62,413 nucleotides of DNA from Chrysomallon squamiferum (GCA_012295275.1 CM022667.1:15367966-15430378); one strand, 5' to 3'; positions 12,093-28,531 are shown, numbered from the stretch's first letter. Made by a program: numbers and translations. Notes: generated by a model not told the origin, from the letters alone.

Positions 12093-12540
12093 TCACATCT
12101 GAATACACCTGGTGAAGAATATCTTGTGAACCGCGTCTTGTACGTGTAGTAAACCTTTTCGATGGTCACCTTCTGTTGTTATGATTCCAGAGCAGGGCTG
12201 ATAAGATGTGTTATTTGAAAAAGATCTGCCGTTGTACATCAAACTGAGTGTCGACGTGGTAAGTGATTTCCTCTGCTACATGAACATCGTTAGAGGCATC
12301 CACGTGACTGGCATCAACAATTTCAAATTTTCCGTCAGGGTATTCGACAACAACACGAACGGAGGCACGTTTTAGAACCATTTCTCTCAGTTTTGTTACT
12401 GACTCAGCATAGTGAGAATATCCCCAGATAATTTCTCTGTATCTCGATAAAAAAAGACAGAATTTAACGATGTTACGGCCGAACCTGATTCCATCTTGGA
12501 AACAAGTAAATTGAAATCACTGTCAACGACATTCTGTGTT
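12093..12540 (-). pseudogene. Gutted family P pseudogene, inverted copy of the gene at 15.07-18.14 kb
   Basis: Minus-strand sequence matches two parts of the exon 3 at 16727-18135. The first part covers the segment around SGSAV and the bases up to GDILT (about 17105-17240). It is joined directly to the last module from about 17805 to the stop ([11 protein letters not shown], then the C-terminal third). The roughly 560 bases between are missing. Upstream, at about 12541, the sequence jumps straight into the promoter region that precedes exon 1 of the intact gene, so exons 1 and 2, both introns and the start of exon 3 are deleted. Frameshifts follow in the C-terminal part. It cannot encode a family protein. 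Confidence 0.85.
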
Positions 12541-12815
12541 TATAGATAGATTCTAATAAGAACTCAGTTGATTAAATAAACAAAAATCCAGTTTGAAGTA
12601 TAATCCTTTAATAAATGCTATAATAACCTCTATTTCAGAATCATATATTGCTAAATAAATCTGAATTTCAGATTCAGATGAATGAAGAAAATGTTTTCGT
12701 TATCCTTTCCCTGTTGTTTTATTGTTTTTTTTACTGATTTTTTTTTTTTTTTCTGTTACTTAGCAAAGTGGAAACTGGTGAAGCAGTAAGTGACGTTTTC
12801 TTTTCACCTATGAAT
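12541..12815 (-). promoter_or_regulatory. Orphan promoter copy of the family P gene at 15.07 kb
   Basis: The reverse complement matches 14745-15060 (landmarks: AACTGAGTTCTTATTAGAAT, CCAGTTTGAAGTATAAT, AAATAAATCTGAATTTCAGA). It no longer leads into exon 1 but into a deleted exon 3 fragment at 12540. Confidence 0.6.
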
Positions 12816-15068
12816 AAAATAACTACGTTGAAATTAAACACTGTTCATTGTTTTTACCAATCATGCGACACAGTTCGTCAATTTTTGTGTTATGACTACA
12901 ACGTATATTTTTCATAACTTAACAACACTTATATTCGTTTCAGTTTACATTTTCGTGAACAAATATAATTCAAAGCAATTGTTTAAATTAGAATTGGCGG
13001 TCAATCTTTACTTGCACTAATGTAAATTAAGCTACAAGTGCTTATACATTGTTTATTGAAGTTGATGGTTTATTTTCTTTTAAAAGAAGTTCATGTTCAT
13101 TAGTTTAAATCTACTTTGATCTGTAGTGTTTACCTATGTCAAAAAATTAAAAGTTAAATTAACTTTGCAATGAACAAATAATCTTCACAAACCCTGACTT
13201 TGATCTGTATTATTTACCAATGCTGTACTACGGTTTGAAGACTGAAAAAAAACAAATTTTCCAATGAACATATCTACATTAATTTCTAAAACACAATTAC
13301 ATTTTCACAAACACGACGACAGCAATTATTTTAATAATTTAGCTTCTGTTTTATTTTGTAAAGGTATTTTAAATTTCTTTCTATGGTTAAAAGAAAATCT
13401 AAAAATAAATTGTTCCAGAATGTTTACATTTTCTGTTTTTGTTTTTTGTCGGTATGTCCACCAGTCTACAAAACTGTGGAAGTTATCTATTTTATTTTAG
13501 AATTAAATTTCTAAAGCGGACTTCAGCAATGGGCAAAAACCATCAAAAATCTGAAACTAGGATATATAAACAGTTAATAAATTTAATGAATTCTTCATTT
13601 AAAGCACAAATATTGGGTTTCCTTATTTGCCCTTACTTTATATTCAGAATGACTTTGACATTTTCAGCTTGGTTCAACACGGACAAAATGTCTTATATAG
13701 AAAAGGACAAAACTAATCATTCTGTGTTTAAAATTGCATTTTCGTATGAATCCACTGATGTCGGATTTAGTTAGAAAGTTTTATGTTCTAAATGGCTGTT
13801 TAATTGCACGAGTTTGTTATCTGTACTTTTATGGTCTGTTGGAAGTGTATCTTCTATTTCATTGTCTGTATACTTTACGTAGAGAGAAAGAGAACAAAGA
13901 CAGAAGTGTCCTTATCGAAACGACAGAAAGGAATATCAGAAAAATAATAATAACAACAACAACAACAATAATAATAATAAACAGGGAGTTTTCACTGGTT
14001 GTCATTTTCAGGAAAGACCAGAAATGTTTTCTCTGTACCTCAATGTTCATTTTTGACTATCCTTATGTCGCTACATAATACATTTTCGACCAATTAAAAC
14101 AACTCCCGTTCCACTTTAGAAATGAACGGTGAATCACTGAACATAAATGAAAAATGATATTGTTGCCGACTGTTTCCAAATATTCTGTAAAGTAAAAAAT
14201 AAAAATATAAATATAAAAAAAATAATAAAAACATAAATAACAATTTCGCCATAGTCTTTGTAGAATTTTTGTTACGATCATATTGAAACTTATATATAAC
14301 ACAAAAGATCTAGTCTCTATAGATTTTTTCCAAAATTTTGCTCATCCATACAATCGTTTATAGAAACCTTTTATTAAACAGATGTTTACTTTCTGCTTCA
14401 AACTGCAGCATATAATTTTTACACAGAAGTTGACTTGAGCTAAAATCCAAGTCAACAGAAACAGTGAATCGATTAGTCTGGTCTAAACTGTTGTAGACTA
14501 AATAACAAATGTTTCTGTTTAATAAGGAAATCCACAAACAATTCCCGATTAATTTTAAATATATTTCGGTTTTCTCTGTATTTTATTTCTGTTTTAACTG
14601 AAACGAATATAACAGTAGTTAAGTAATGAAAAAGGCACATTGCTATTAAATCAGAAAAATTCAAAAACGTATTCATCGTTAGAAATCGATGGACGAATCG
14701 TGTCGCATGATTCATAAACACAAGGAACAATATTTAATTTCACCGTACTTTTTATATTTATAAGTAAGTAGAAAACTTCATATACTGCTTGGTCTGTTTG
14801 CTGTGACTGTCAGTAACGCAAAGAAAATAACAGCGAAAGCATAACGAAAATAATAGTCTGAAATTCAGATTTATTTAACAATTTACGAAACTGAAATAGA
14901 TCTTTATAAACTGAAATATACAGATTTATCTTGGACCTTTGTTACTGAAATATAGATGTAATTGACGGACCTTTCAGCGTGTATTAAAAGATTATACTTC
15001 AAACTGGATTTTTTTTTCCATTTAAATAACTGAGTTCTTATTAGAATCTCTCTATAAGAATAACTGTT

Positions 15069-15797
15069 ATGGCTTGTGTTTTTATAAGGAAACTGTGGCT
15101 TTTTCTCTCATGTTTCTCGTTCGTTTCTGCACAAATGGACTGCGGTTTTGCTGAAATGAAACAGGATGTTGTTACTGAAGAAATGTTCACATGGAAGTTA
15201 CGTCGGGTTTACAGCAGTACGAATGATTCGAGATCTGTCTGTTCTAAGCTATGTTTTTCTGATGAAAGGTGTAACGGGATGATCGTGTGTCCAGATGTCT
15301 GTCATCTCTTTGGAGTTTTCACTGATGACTTATTGCGAAACAGAGTCGTTGATCGGACCTCGTGTGATGTGTTCAGCATTGTAAGTATTAAATATATTTA
15401 ATTATGCTGAATAAATTTACGTAGATGGCGCATTGTTAAACGTAGATTTGTACGTATAGCATTGTATAAAGTATTCAGTACACTTATTTTAACGTAAAAA
15501 TAGTTAGCACATATACATAATTTGTAATAATGTTAATATTTTGAATACAGTCAATGAATGTAACATGATTCACAGAACATGTGTATGGTCTGAAGATGGT
15601 GAAAATGAAATTGAATCCTAATTATATAGTTCTCAATACTATCCTAACAATTTCGAAGGATTTTCTGCTTGTCAGTATACCACGTATTATTGCTTGCAGG
15701 ATAGTTTTAAATTAAATTGTTTGAAATACCTATTGCATATTAACGAAATATTTGTATTTGTTATCGTATCCTGTAGAATTACTTTTTAAACTAACCA

Positions 15798-15886
<89 letters not shown>

Positions 15887-18135
15887 GAGCAAGTATGCCC
15901 TCATTCTTTTTCTACTCATTCACTCCGTATGCTTTGTGTTACTGAAAACTAAAATATCATATCTTTATTTTATAATTACGTACATATGTTTTCCTTCTGA
16001 TCTATTAGAATCGATGCAAGAACAAAGGTTTTACAAATGAAAATGGTTACTGTCTCTGTCCCAGAGGTTATGGAGGACCGATCTGCGAAACGAAAGTAGA
16101 TGGTATTGCTTTTCACGTCGATTCCTAAAATTTAATAGACTAACGTCGGTTTCTTCTCCGATGTATTTTCTAATGACTGAAGATAATTATATATGTCAGT
16201 TATTAAATGATGGAACATATGTACAGTATTTTATAATTATTATCTTACAGTTAATTCAAAAATTTAATCTGACTTTTAAGATGTAATAAAATAAAATATA
16301 CGACATAAAAAACAAAAAACAAAAAAAAGGAAGGTGGAACATCGGGTCGAATCCTGCAGGTTAGCCCATTATGCTAATCTCATGACAGCTAGTGATTCAC
16401 AACTGGTGTAATAAGGATTATGATATGTATTGACTTATCTGTAGGATGGTGTATACCTTGCTGCTACCTAGAAACTATAACTTATTACGTAGCTGGTTTC
16501 TTCTATTGTTATCTGAATTTTATTAATTCCATGTATAAAGCCGTATAACCTAAATAAAATATTCTGAGTTGGTCACTAAAACATTCTATAATTTTCTTTC
16601 TGTCATTTTTTTTTTTATAGAACTCTGATAAGAACCATATTTAACATTTATAATTGATATTTTTTATCAGTTTTTTCTATTCGAAAGTTCAATACAATAA
16701 CATTGATTTATATGTTTATATTTTAGGTTACTGCTACAACCAATGGAATATGATTCATGACACAAATGTCGGCGAAACACTGGATGCCTTAAACTCGACA
16801 GTGAGAAATCTGTGCACGGTCAAGTTAAAATATGTCACTGCAGAGGGAATTATTCGAGCAATCGATATCTTTGGTTTCCAACGAAACGTTTGGACTCAGT
16901 CCTTATTTCATCTGAAGAAATGCTCATGGAACATGTTCGCGACAGACCCTAGCAGAATTTTCTTACGCATTGGAAACGGTAAATACCAAAACTCTCTGGA
17001 GGTAAATATATCTGGACCAGTCATAACATCGTCAAGAAGAGAAATCCAAGCTCTGTGGTACGTCAAAGATTTCTCTAATGGAACACCTGTTTATGGAACC
17101 TACAACTCTCAGAATGCCATTTTAGGAGATTTTAATTTGCTGGTTTCCAAGTTAGAGTCAGGTTCGGCCGTAATATCGTCAAATACTGTCTTTTTCGATC
17201 GACATGCAGAACAAATATCTATGGATATTCTCACTGTGGTAGGTCAGAGGTTTTCAGACACATTTGCACCGATCAGACAACCACCTTTTTGGCATTTCAA
17301 GAGAAAAACCAATTCGGGTTTCAACTACATTCTTAGATGGATGATCGTTGACGGTGTAGTAAAAGAGGAAAAGACGACGAACCGAGATAATATATGGTGC
17401 ACTGACGACTGCTGGATTAGAATCCTCGCAGTTAATAAAGAAGGAGTCAGCACACATGGCTCTATAAACAGTTTAGTTCGTGCTTTACTCAGCGGTCATC
17501 AACTCAGAGTACGTATGGGCGATATATCTTCATCGTCGAAATATATCAATATATACGGTCATAACGTCACTGCTTGTTTAGAAGATCTGATGGAGCCCAT
17601 CGGGGTAGATGCCTTCAGTTCTTCTGGGATAGTTCAGAGAAATATGATATTTTCAAATGGTCGCATCCTGACTCGAAGGTCTATTGTTGAGAAGGAAACT
17701 GTAATACAAGACACAGAAAAACAACAACAAACAGACTGGTTTATCGACACACATGAATGGATCCAAGTTTTGTGTGTAAAATATGGTGGAGAGATACAGA
17801 GTGGATCAGTCACAAAACTGAGAGAGATGGTTCTGAAAGGTGCCTCCATTCGTGTTGTTGTCGAATACCCTGACGGACAATTTGAAATTGTTGATGCCAG
17901 TCACGTGGATGCTTCTGACGCTGTCCATGTAGCAGCAGAAATCATGTACCACGTCAACACTCAGTTTGATGAAAACTACGGCAGATCTTTTGTAAGTGAA
18001 ACATCTTACCAGCTGTGGTCTGGAATCATAACAACAGAAGGTGACTTTCGAAAGTTTTATTACACGTACAAGAAAAGTGGAGGCGAACATGAAGACGTGG
18101 TTCACGACAGATGTACTTGGTTTGTTCAGATGTGA
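15069..18135 (+). CDS. Family P member 2: secreted PAN-like/EGF-like/four-module protein, intact
   Basis: Exons 15069-15380, 16009-16102 and 16727-18135 join in phases 0 and 1 to give 604 residues. Signal peptide about residues 1-21 (ending SFVSAQ). A seven-cysteine PAN-like domain follows, with [25 protein letters not shown] and SCDVFSI. Exon 2 gives the EGF-like unit ([20 protein letters not shown]). Exon 3 holds four diverged copies of a roughly 110-residue module, with landmarks [31 protein letters not shown] and [13 protein letters not shown]. It ends in the family's usual CTWFVQM. Intron 1 contains a long (TC)n tract at 15802-15884. The exon 2 donor is GTATTG, weaker than the GTAAG or GTAAC of its paralogues. 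An AATAAA at 18331 is a good poly(A) signal. No known function; predicted extracellular. Confidence 0.88.
15802..15884 (+). repeat. (TC)n tract in intron 1 of family P member 2
   Basis: About 41 TC units, ending 124 bases before the exon 2 start. Equivalent TC tracts on the coding strand occur in the same intron of most family members. Confidence 0.9.
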
Positions 18136-18330
18136 CGTAAATTTGAACGAATTTACATCTTTTAAGAAGAAATCGCATAACTATTTAAAATTATGGTTGC
18201 TTACTTTATTCCTAACGCAAATACTTGTACGAACATAAAAGCAGAGAAAGACTGTTTTTGTAAGTTTCCTCCAAACTTCATTTTGAACTTAACATTATAC
18301 TGTAGTGATGTCAGTACAAATGAATGGTTT

Positions 18331-18336
18331 AATAAA
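18331..18336 (+). terminator. Candidate poly(A) signal of family P member 2
   Basis: AATAAA about 195 bases after the stop codon. The inverted pseudogene copy keeps the surrounding sequence, but the hexamer there reads GATAAA. Confidence 0.5.
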
Positions 18337-18623
18337 ATCTGAATATTTCCAAGTTTTTATTTTATTATTCTGGGTGACTGAAACAGCCGAAACTGATTTA
18401 TTTTAAACAAAACACACACTAACACCGAAGTTGGAATCCCCATACACATATACATAGATATTATAAAAATGTATATACATACATAAATACATTTATACAT
18501 ATGCATATACACACAGGGGTGTTAAACATAATATTTTGTAAAATATTTACAGCACCATATAAAGTGAAAAATTCTCCATCTTCAGCATAACAGCGTATTT
18601 ACATCTATATCTTTCTGAAACAT

Positions 18624-18626
<3 letters not shown>

Positions 18627-18675
<49 letters not shown>
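18627..18675. repeat. Poly(T) run
   Basis: About 49 T. It lies just outside inverted duplication B. The region 18550-20800 is otherwise intergenic; a short less AT-rich patch at 19040-19210 is unidentified. Confidence 0.9.
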
Positions 18676-18676
<1 letters not shown>

Positions 18677-20287
18677 TGGGGTTATTTTTTCTGGCTCCAT
18701 AACGTCTGAAATCAGTATAATAAACAAATTGTTCTATGCAAATGTATGTTTCAGACTTTAAAATAACAATTTCTGTGTAACATTTTAACAGCATTTATGC
18801 TTCTCGGTAACAATAGATTTCAGAAAACATTCAACATGCAGATTTGTATAAAGAAAATTTTAGCAACAAAGTGAAGTCATTGTGACATACTAAATTCATT
18901 TCGCCTCTAAAATGATGTATCTATATATTTGTTACTGTTTATTACTTCTACTAGAAAATAACTGATAACTGTTTGTCTTTGTTGTAGTAAATTCTTGAAA
19001 ATTTACTGAATAAAATTGCATTAACACTTAACTGCACTGTGACAGTATCTGCCTGCAAGAAGCTTGTGAATAATATTAAAATGAACAAGGCGTAACTACT
19101 GGGACGCCAGCTGAGAAAATGCAGCTTACAACATTTGTGTCCGCTGTAACCCCAGATGACTTTGTGCAAGTGTGCAATCTGGTCATGATTTATGGAGTCA
19201 GTCACTTTGATAGTGTTTCTGTAATGAGTAAATCTATTAAAATATATTAAAATGAGTATGATATTATGATCTACAACTGTAATAACTGTTCATAACATCC
19301 CTTTTCTCAGTCAGTAGACCAAACATATCTCAACAGCTAATTTCTTGCATGTATTAACATATAACCATCTTCATACACAAAGAATTAAAAACAACAGGAC
19401 CAAATTCGCGTATTTTAATATGACACAGATGTAACATGTTACTGCACTGATTTAAGATTCAGGACTCCTGTGTATTAGTAGGAATTCCACCGATATTAAC
19501 TGTTTCTGTAGAACTGTAAACTTTATTTATCTCCAGGAAATTCAGCTACTTGAATGTATACAACAGTAATATTTTAATGTGTTTCCAGCTGATAAATAAA
19601 TAAATTTCAGTCATAGGATGGACAGATGAAGTTATAACAGATGTATACCTCACAATGTACTTCACATGCGTAGAAAAAAAAAAAATGGAAATAATTCAAA
19701 AACTGCAGACACTGACAGATGTAAAACTAAGACTTTTGTCAGATTCTATGAACAGCTGTGTGTTGCTCAAGATTCAGTGATTAACTAAAATAGATGTCAC
19801 CTCATAACACTACTAGATACAGATACCTGTAAATAATACACAAGGAAATTAAAGTACAGGTATACAGAACAATTATGCATATCCCAAAATGCAACATGGA
19901 CAAGGAAAACTACATAATAATCTGGATTTGGTTGGGGAAATTCACATGATGTTTGTATTTTGATAATAGAAATAATATATAAACAATATGTGAAAAATAA
20001 TATAGTACAGAACTTCACACGTATAAAGTATGACGTGAAGACGAAGGTACTGCAAAGAATAAATGAATAAACGAATAAAGACAGCTAGAAAGAAACCGTT
20101 TTCCACCTTGCAGTAATTACTACTCAAAAACAGACATCTATGTATAAGAGGCATTGAGTATATGATATAATTCCCAAATTGCTTTTAATAATCAACGTAG
20201 AATTGATTGCATTGTGACTGAGTATATGTTTATATGTTTGTAAACACTGACTGGCGTTCGACGCAGCCATCTTCGATTTCGATCGTA

Positions 20288-20311
20288 AGTTTCCGTGAGC
20301 GCACGGAAACT
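20288..20311. other. Perfect 10-bp inverted repeat (hairpin)
   Basis: AGTTTCCGTG - AGCG - CACGGAAACT, in a CpG-containing patch (20250-20330) unusual for this AT-rich window. GCCATCTT just upstream resembles a YY1 core. No gene is recognisable next to it. Confidence 0.5.
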
Positions 20312-20992
20312 GTCTTATCGGGATTTTAAACTTCCAAATTAAATTATTTTGCGTCCATTTTTCAAAACTTTTTATGATTTACACTGATAAAGGATAGGAT
20401 GGATGCTCATGTTACCAAACCATGATGTCAAACGCCTTTTCTAACTACTTTTTCAAATTAATCAAACTTTTCAAACTGGATTATTTTTGTGTAAATGCGT
20501 TCATAATAAACTGAATATTATAGTTCGGAATAAGATTAATGTATCAGTTTTTGATAGTTGTCAGTGTTCCCCAGTCCGAACCCAGCAGAAAAGAACATTT
20601 AGGTATTGTTTGTACCCATTAAATCGGCGAAATGTCTTGAGGCTTTTTTCCGTGACGTAATTTGTGCCATTACGAGTTATCGTTCCTGTTGGTCAATGCT
20701 GTTAGAAGTACTAAATGATGTAAGTAATTTTATATATAATAATTATTAGTTGTCATTAATAATGTTAGTAATACTAGTGTTAATAATATTTCAAGGAAAT
20801 GAATGCCGAGCATATTATTTTATAAGATTTTCTGACAGTCAATAATAACAATGACAATCAAAAAATCAAACAACAAAAAATAAAGCAGAACAAAACAATG
20901 TAATTAAGCTGTTTCATCAGAACGATAAAACCTTTTTATTTATTTAGTCTGTGTGCAGATGCGTATGTATTTGTGAGATTTTGTATATATAT

Positions 20993-20996
<4 letters not shown>

Positions 20997-21048
<52 letters not shown>
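20997..21048. repeat. (GT)n microsatellite
   Basis: About 26 GT units in the outer part of inverted arm C. The right arm has only a much shorter TA/CA patch near 30185. Confidence 0.9.
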
Positions 21049-21050
<2 letters not shown>

Positions 21051-21557
21051 CATATACTCAAACGAGCATGGAAACGCAAACATAACATAACAATATTTAT
21101 AATAAATATACTACAATAGAAATGCGAAACAGATGCAGACAGTACGCAGACAAAAGCTAAATACATGTTGCACAACAAAATAACTGCTAACTTTTACACA
21201 CAATTTTATTTTCATTAAAAATATTTTCAATAAACTCCAACCAAATGTCACTCCACGACCTAAACTGCTGCTAGTGTGATATACAGACTCATTAATTTCT
21301 TCCTTTCTTTACAGAATTATTCATTCATTATATTTATAAATTTAACATTACACTGGGGTATCAAACTAAGAAATGCGGTCAGATAAATAAAAGGCCACGT
21401 TACGTGAACACACCAGGTACACTTTGTTAAAGATTACATAACTCGTTAATTAGTCAAAGAAACATTTCATGTCTCTAACCACATTAACACGAATTTCTAA
21501 TATTACGCCATTTATTTTTTACTTTGCATTACTTAGATATCGTTTTCGTAAAGTAAA

Positions 21558-24137
<2,580 letters not shown>

Positions 24138-25524
24138 TTGTAAGTAGTTATGGATTTTAATAGACGTGAAGATAAACTGGATTTTATTTCTCTTGCACTT
24201 GCTCTTCCGAGTTCAAGTTCCTGACAGATGTTTCGTGCTCAGTTCAACTGTTTTGAATTAACAGTCACTAAAAATGTATTTCGTTGTATTTGAAAACGTA
24301 ATGTCTTTGCGATACTAAAGGTTTCACGTTGATCAACTGACAAAAGTGTTTTATTGCCAAAACTATAATGCTGAAGGCACCTTCTATTTCCTTTCTATAT
24401 TCAGTTGTGATCTTCGTAAAAATGTATCTTCTCTACTCATTCAGAATCCGTCGAATCTTACTCTTTCTGATTTTATAATCTTTATAACTTGCTACTAATT
24501 AGAATTCATTAATTTTCACAATTCAGTTTACTTTTCGTACAAGAGAGAAATTTTTTGTTTTCTTTTCTAGAAGTCGCAGTGTTTTGATGAGACAGTGGCT
24601 CACAAATGGAGTCGTGATGAATTTGTAACACACTTATCACAAAATGTTTGAATACACGAAAAATAATGAAAGACGTTAGCATATAAATTTAGATCAAAAA
24701 TCAATTAAATGTAGTTCTATGTTCAATATTTTTGTCCGTGAAAACGTCACAAAAGCCGCTAATCTTATTAAGGGTAAACAGCTTACATGCTTGTCTTCAA
24801 CTTCTTTCTTTAAAAAGATGTCCTTTGATCGTTAGAATAATCTTTAAATAAAACGATCTTGCATATCATCGTTTAACAATATTCTGTTGTTAAAATCTTT
24901 GTAAAGATATTATCTCTTTAGTTTTGTTTTCATTAGATGGTTCATTGATTCTTATAATCTCAATGGTATTACTATATTTTGCAATGGAGTAACGTTTTCA
25001 CGATCCGTTTAATTATCTTCTTTTATGTCAAGATATTTGTAAAGACACTCTCTCATCAAGATGGAGATAAACAAAGAGGAAGATATGTTTATTACCGATG
25101 CTTTAATTACACATTTCATTATTTCTAGTAATCCTTTTGAAATCATTTTATAAATGCATGCACGTTTTTAGTACTGATTTAATCTAGGATAGACTCATTA
25201 GCTGTGAAATACTTAATGAACTTTTCTCTAATCTTTATTCTTCGTGAAGAAAAGTTATTAAACAAATTGATGTGTTACTGTATAGAGGCTTTCTCGCTGA
25301 CGGGTCATTCAAGTACGTGGAGATTCTTCTAACATTCACCGTATTTACTGGCATATAACATGTATCTCTAATTAAATCCTGGAAAGAATATCTCTCATTT
25401 GTAATAACGACAGATACTTTTTTTTTCCTTAGTAACCTTTCAGGTAATCAGCAATCGAGATCGCAGAGGCAGAGACCATTGTACAATCAGATGTATGGAA
25501 ATGGCGTGTTCAGTGAGATATCAT

Positions 25525-26705
25525 GCATCCATTATTTAGAAAAGCTTACCATAAAATAACATGAAATGAAATAAAGCAAAGCAACAAGAAAGGAAAGTAA
25601 ATTAATGTAAAGTAAAGCAAAGCAAAGTAAAGTAAATTAATGTAAAGCAAAGCAAAGCAAAGTAAAGCAAAGTGTAAAGTAAAGTAAAGTAAAGTAAAGT
25701 AAAGTAAAATAAAATAAAATGAAAAGAACCCGTTGAGTTTTAATGCCACGCATTTGGCTGAAAATAAATTGTAATATATTAAAATATTGAACCCAAGTTT
25801 TGAAGTCTAATTTATTACGAGAAAAATAAGCTTATTATACGTGAACAAATACAATAATTAGCTTGTATTGGAAAAGATAAAGAAACCGATGCGACCAATG
25901 GGAGAGTAGTTAAGATTACGTAGTCTATAACTATTAAGTATCCTGTTAAATTATGAAGAACTCAAACAATTGATTTTATGAATGTTTCTTATTTTCGTGG
26001 AGAACCGAACTTATTGTTCTTAGGCTTTTGCAGTATATCCTGTCCAAATATGAATTTCTGTTCTGATATGTCCATTAAAAAAGATCTCCAAAGATATGTT
26101 TCAAGAAATCTTCTATAGCGAGTAGCTTCTGTGCATAAACGATTGTCAAGGAATAACCGCTTTGAAAAAGTCGACAAAGACTAATACGTTGTCCTTTATT
26201 ATCATAACAAAAAATCTACAAAGACTGTGCGACATGTTTTTACATAATATTTTGAAGCAATCACTAATAACATGATTTGACCTTTATGTATAACCATTCC
26301 TTTTCTCTGTTCTTTTTTTCCTCATTATGTTCTGAAGTGGGACGGAAGTTGTTTCAATTAAATGTCAATCTAGCGAGATATAAAGTGTTGAAAAATGAAA
26401 TAATGTGAAATGTTATCTAGACTTTCCGGTACATGCCTTCTGCTGAAAGTTTTCTGTTGTTTACAAGCAAATAACATAAAAATATTGATATTTTTCTTCT
26501 TTTTGTTTCTTTTTCTCGTTTTCTATTTTTCTAATTTTTTATTTTTTTTTTTATTTTTTTTTTTCAATTATACTTTTAGCAAGATTTTGCAAGATTTTGC
26601 AAATGCGTGGCATTATAACTCAGCGGTTTTTATTTTATTTCATTTCAGTCCATTTTCTGTTTTTCTCTGGTAGCTAAGTATTAGCTTCTTTTAATAGTGA
26701 AATTC
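25525..26705. other. Spacer of inverted duplication C with AAAGT/AAAGC array
   Basis: Unique centre between the two arms. It contains a degenerate AAAGT/AAAGC/AAATT pentamer array at about 25570-25715 and T-rich sequence at 26480-26570. No coding potential is convincing. Confidence 0.6.
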
Positions 26706-28029
26706 GTGATATCGGACTGAACACGACTTTTCCATACAGCTGAGTGTACGAAGGTCTCTGCCTCTGCAATCTCGATTGCTGATTACCTGAAAGGTTACTA
26801 AGGGAAAAAATTCCATGCGTGTTACACATTAGGTATTTTCTTTCCAGGATTTAATTAGAGATACATGTTATATGAGAATAAATATAGTCAGTGGTAGAAG
26901 AATCTCCACGTACTTGAATGACCCGTCAGCGAGAAAGCCTCTATACAGTAACACATCAATTTGTTTAATAACTTTTCTTCATAAAGAATAAAGAATAGAG
27001 AAAAGTTCATTAATTATTTCACGACTAATGAGTCTATCCTAGAATAACTCAGTACTAAAAACGTGCATGCATTTATACAATGATTTCCAAAGGATTACAA
27101 GAAATAATCAAATGTGTAATTAATGCATCGGTAATAAACATATCTTCCTCTTTAGTTATCTCCGTATTGATGAGAGAGTATCTTTACAAATGTCTTCACA
27201 TAAAAAAAGATAATTAAACGGATAGTGGAAAACGTTACTGCATTGCAAAACATAGTAATACCATTGAGATTATAAGAAGCAATGAACACAACGCTAATGG
27301 GATAATATCTTTACAAAGATTTTAACAACAGAAAATTGTTAAACGACGCTGTGGAAGACGGTATTATTTAAAGATTAGTCTAACGATCAAAGGACATCTC
27401 TTTAAAGAAAGCAGTGGAATAAAAGCAAGACAAGTATCTAAGCTGTTTAGCCTTAACAAGATTAGCGGCTTTTTGTGACATTTTCACGGACAGAAATATT
27501 AAAGATCGACCAAGGTGTGATTTAATCAAAAATTATATACTAATGTCTTTCATAATTTTTCCTGTATTCAAACATTTTGTGATAAGTGTATTATTACAAA
27601 TTCAGCACGACTCCATTTGTAAGTCACTGTCTCATCAAAACACTGCGACTTCTAGAAAACAAAACAAAGATTTTCTTTCATGTACAAACAGTAAACTGAA
27701 CTTTGAAAATCAAAGAATTTTAATTAGTAGCAAGTTATGAAGATTATAAAATCAGAAAAAAAGTACGATTCGACGGACTCCGAATGATTAGAGAAGATAT
27801 ATTTCTACGAAGAACAGAACTGAACGTAGAGAGGAAAATGAAAAGTCTCTGCAACATTTCAGTTTTGGGAAGAAACAACGTTTGTCAGTTGATCAACGTG
27901 AAACCTCTGGTATCTCAAAGACATTACGTTTTCAAATACAACGAAATACATTTTTAGTGATTGTTAATAAAAAAGTTGACTTTTGCACGAAACATCTGTC
28001 AGGAACCTGAACTGAGAAGAACTTACTAA

Positions 28030-28435
28030 CGACTGCGTTCAGTCTGGTGTCGCTCTTATCGTGTTTGTACGAGAGCACTCCTGTGGTGAAATGAAGAAAG
28101 CGATTGTAACAGATGAAATGCTTAATAGCAAGGTATGTAATGTGTACAAAACTACATCCATTGGGAAAATGAATAGTGCTTTATACTGCTTTGAAGAAGA
28201 CAGATGTAACGGAATGATAGCTTGTCCAGGTGTTTGTTATTTGGATTGTTTACGCTTGCCAGGTCTACAAGCCGCACAGATAATCAAACTTGTGAAGTAT
28301 TGAGCTTAGTAAGTAAAATACGTTCATGTTAACTGTAAAGAATAGACAATAAAAATATAGTAATTTGTAACTATTGTATTTCGTTACCTTAATTGTATCT
28401 ATTAAAAATAACTTTGAATATTACTAATGTTAAAT

Positions 28436-28531
<96 letters not shown>

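Larger units (their letters stand above)
11705..12815. repeat. Left arm of inverted duplication B (pseudogene arm)
   Basis: The reverse complement matches the promoter (14745-15060), part of exon 3, and the 3' flank to about 18548 of member 2, including the motif CCCCATACACATATAC. About 2 kb of the gene is missing in this arm. Confidence 0.75.
14745..18548. repeat. Right arm of inverted duplication B (intact gene arm)
   Basis: Contains family P member 2. The two arms are head to head with about 1.9 kb between them. Confidence 0.75.

Noticed and set aside
17806-18105. Antisense open frames of about 100 residues over the conserved last module, also at 53647-53946 and 21772-22146
   Set aside because: Antisense shadows that recur because the sense sequence is conserved among paralogues.
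18041-18238. 65-residue open frame ending in the tail of member 2
   Set aside because: Alternative frame over the end of exon 3. It is only informative because the frameshift in member 1 enters the same frame.
18951-19205. 84-residue open frame on the minus strand in a less AT-rich patch
   Set aside because: No recognisable domain, signal or splice context. Possibly an old repeat, but I could not identify it.
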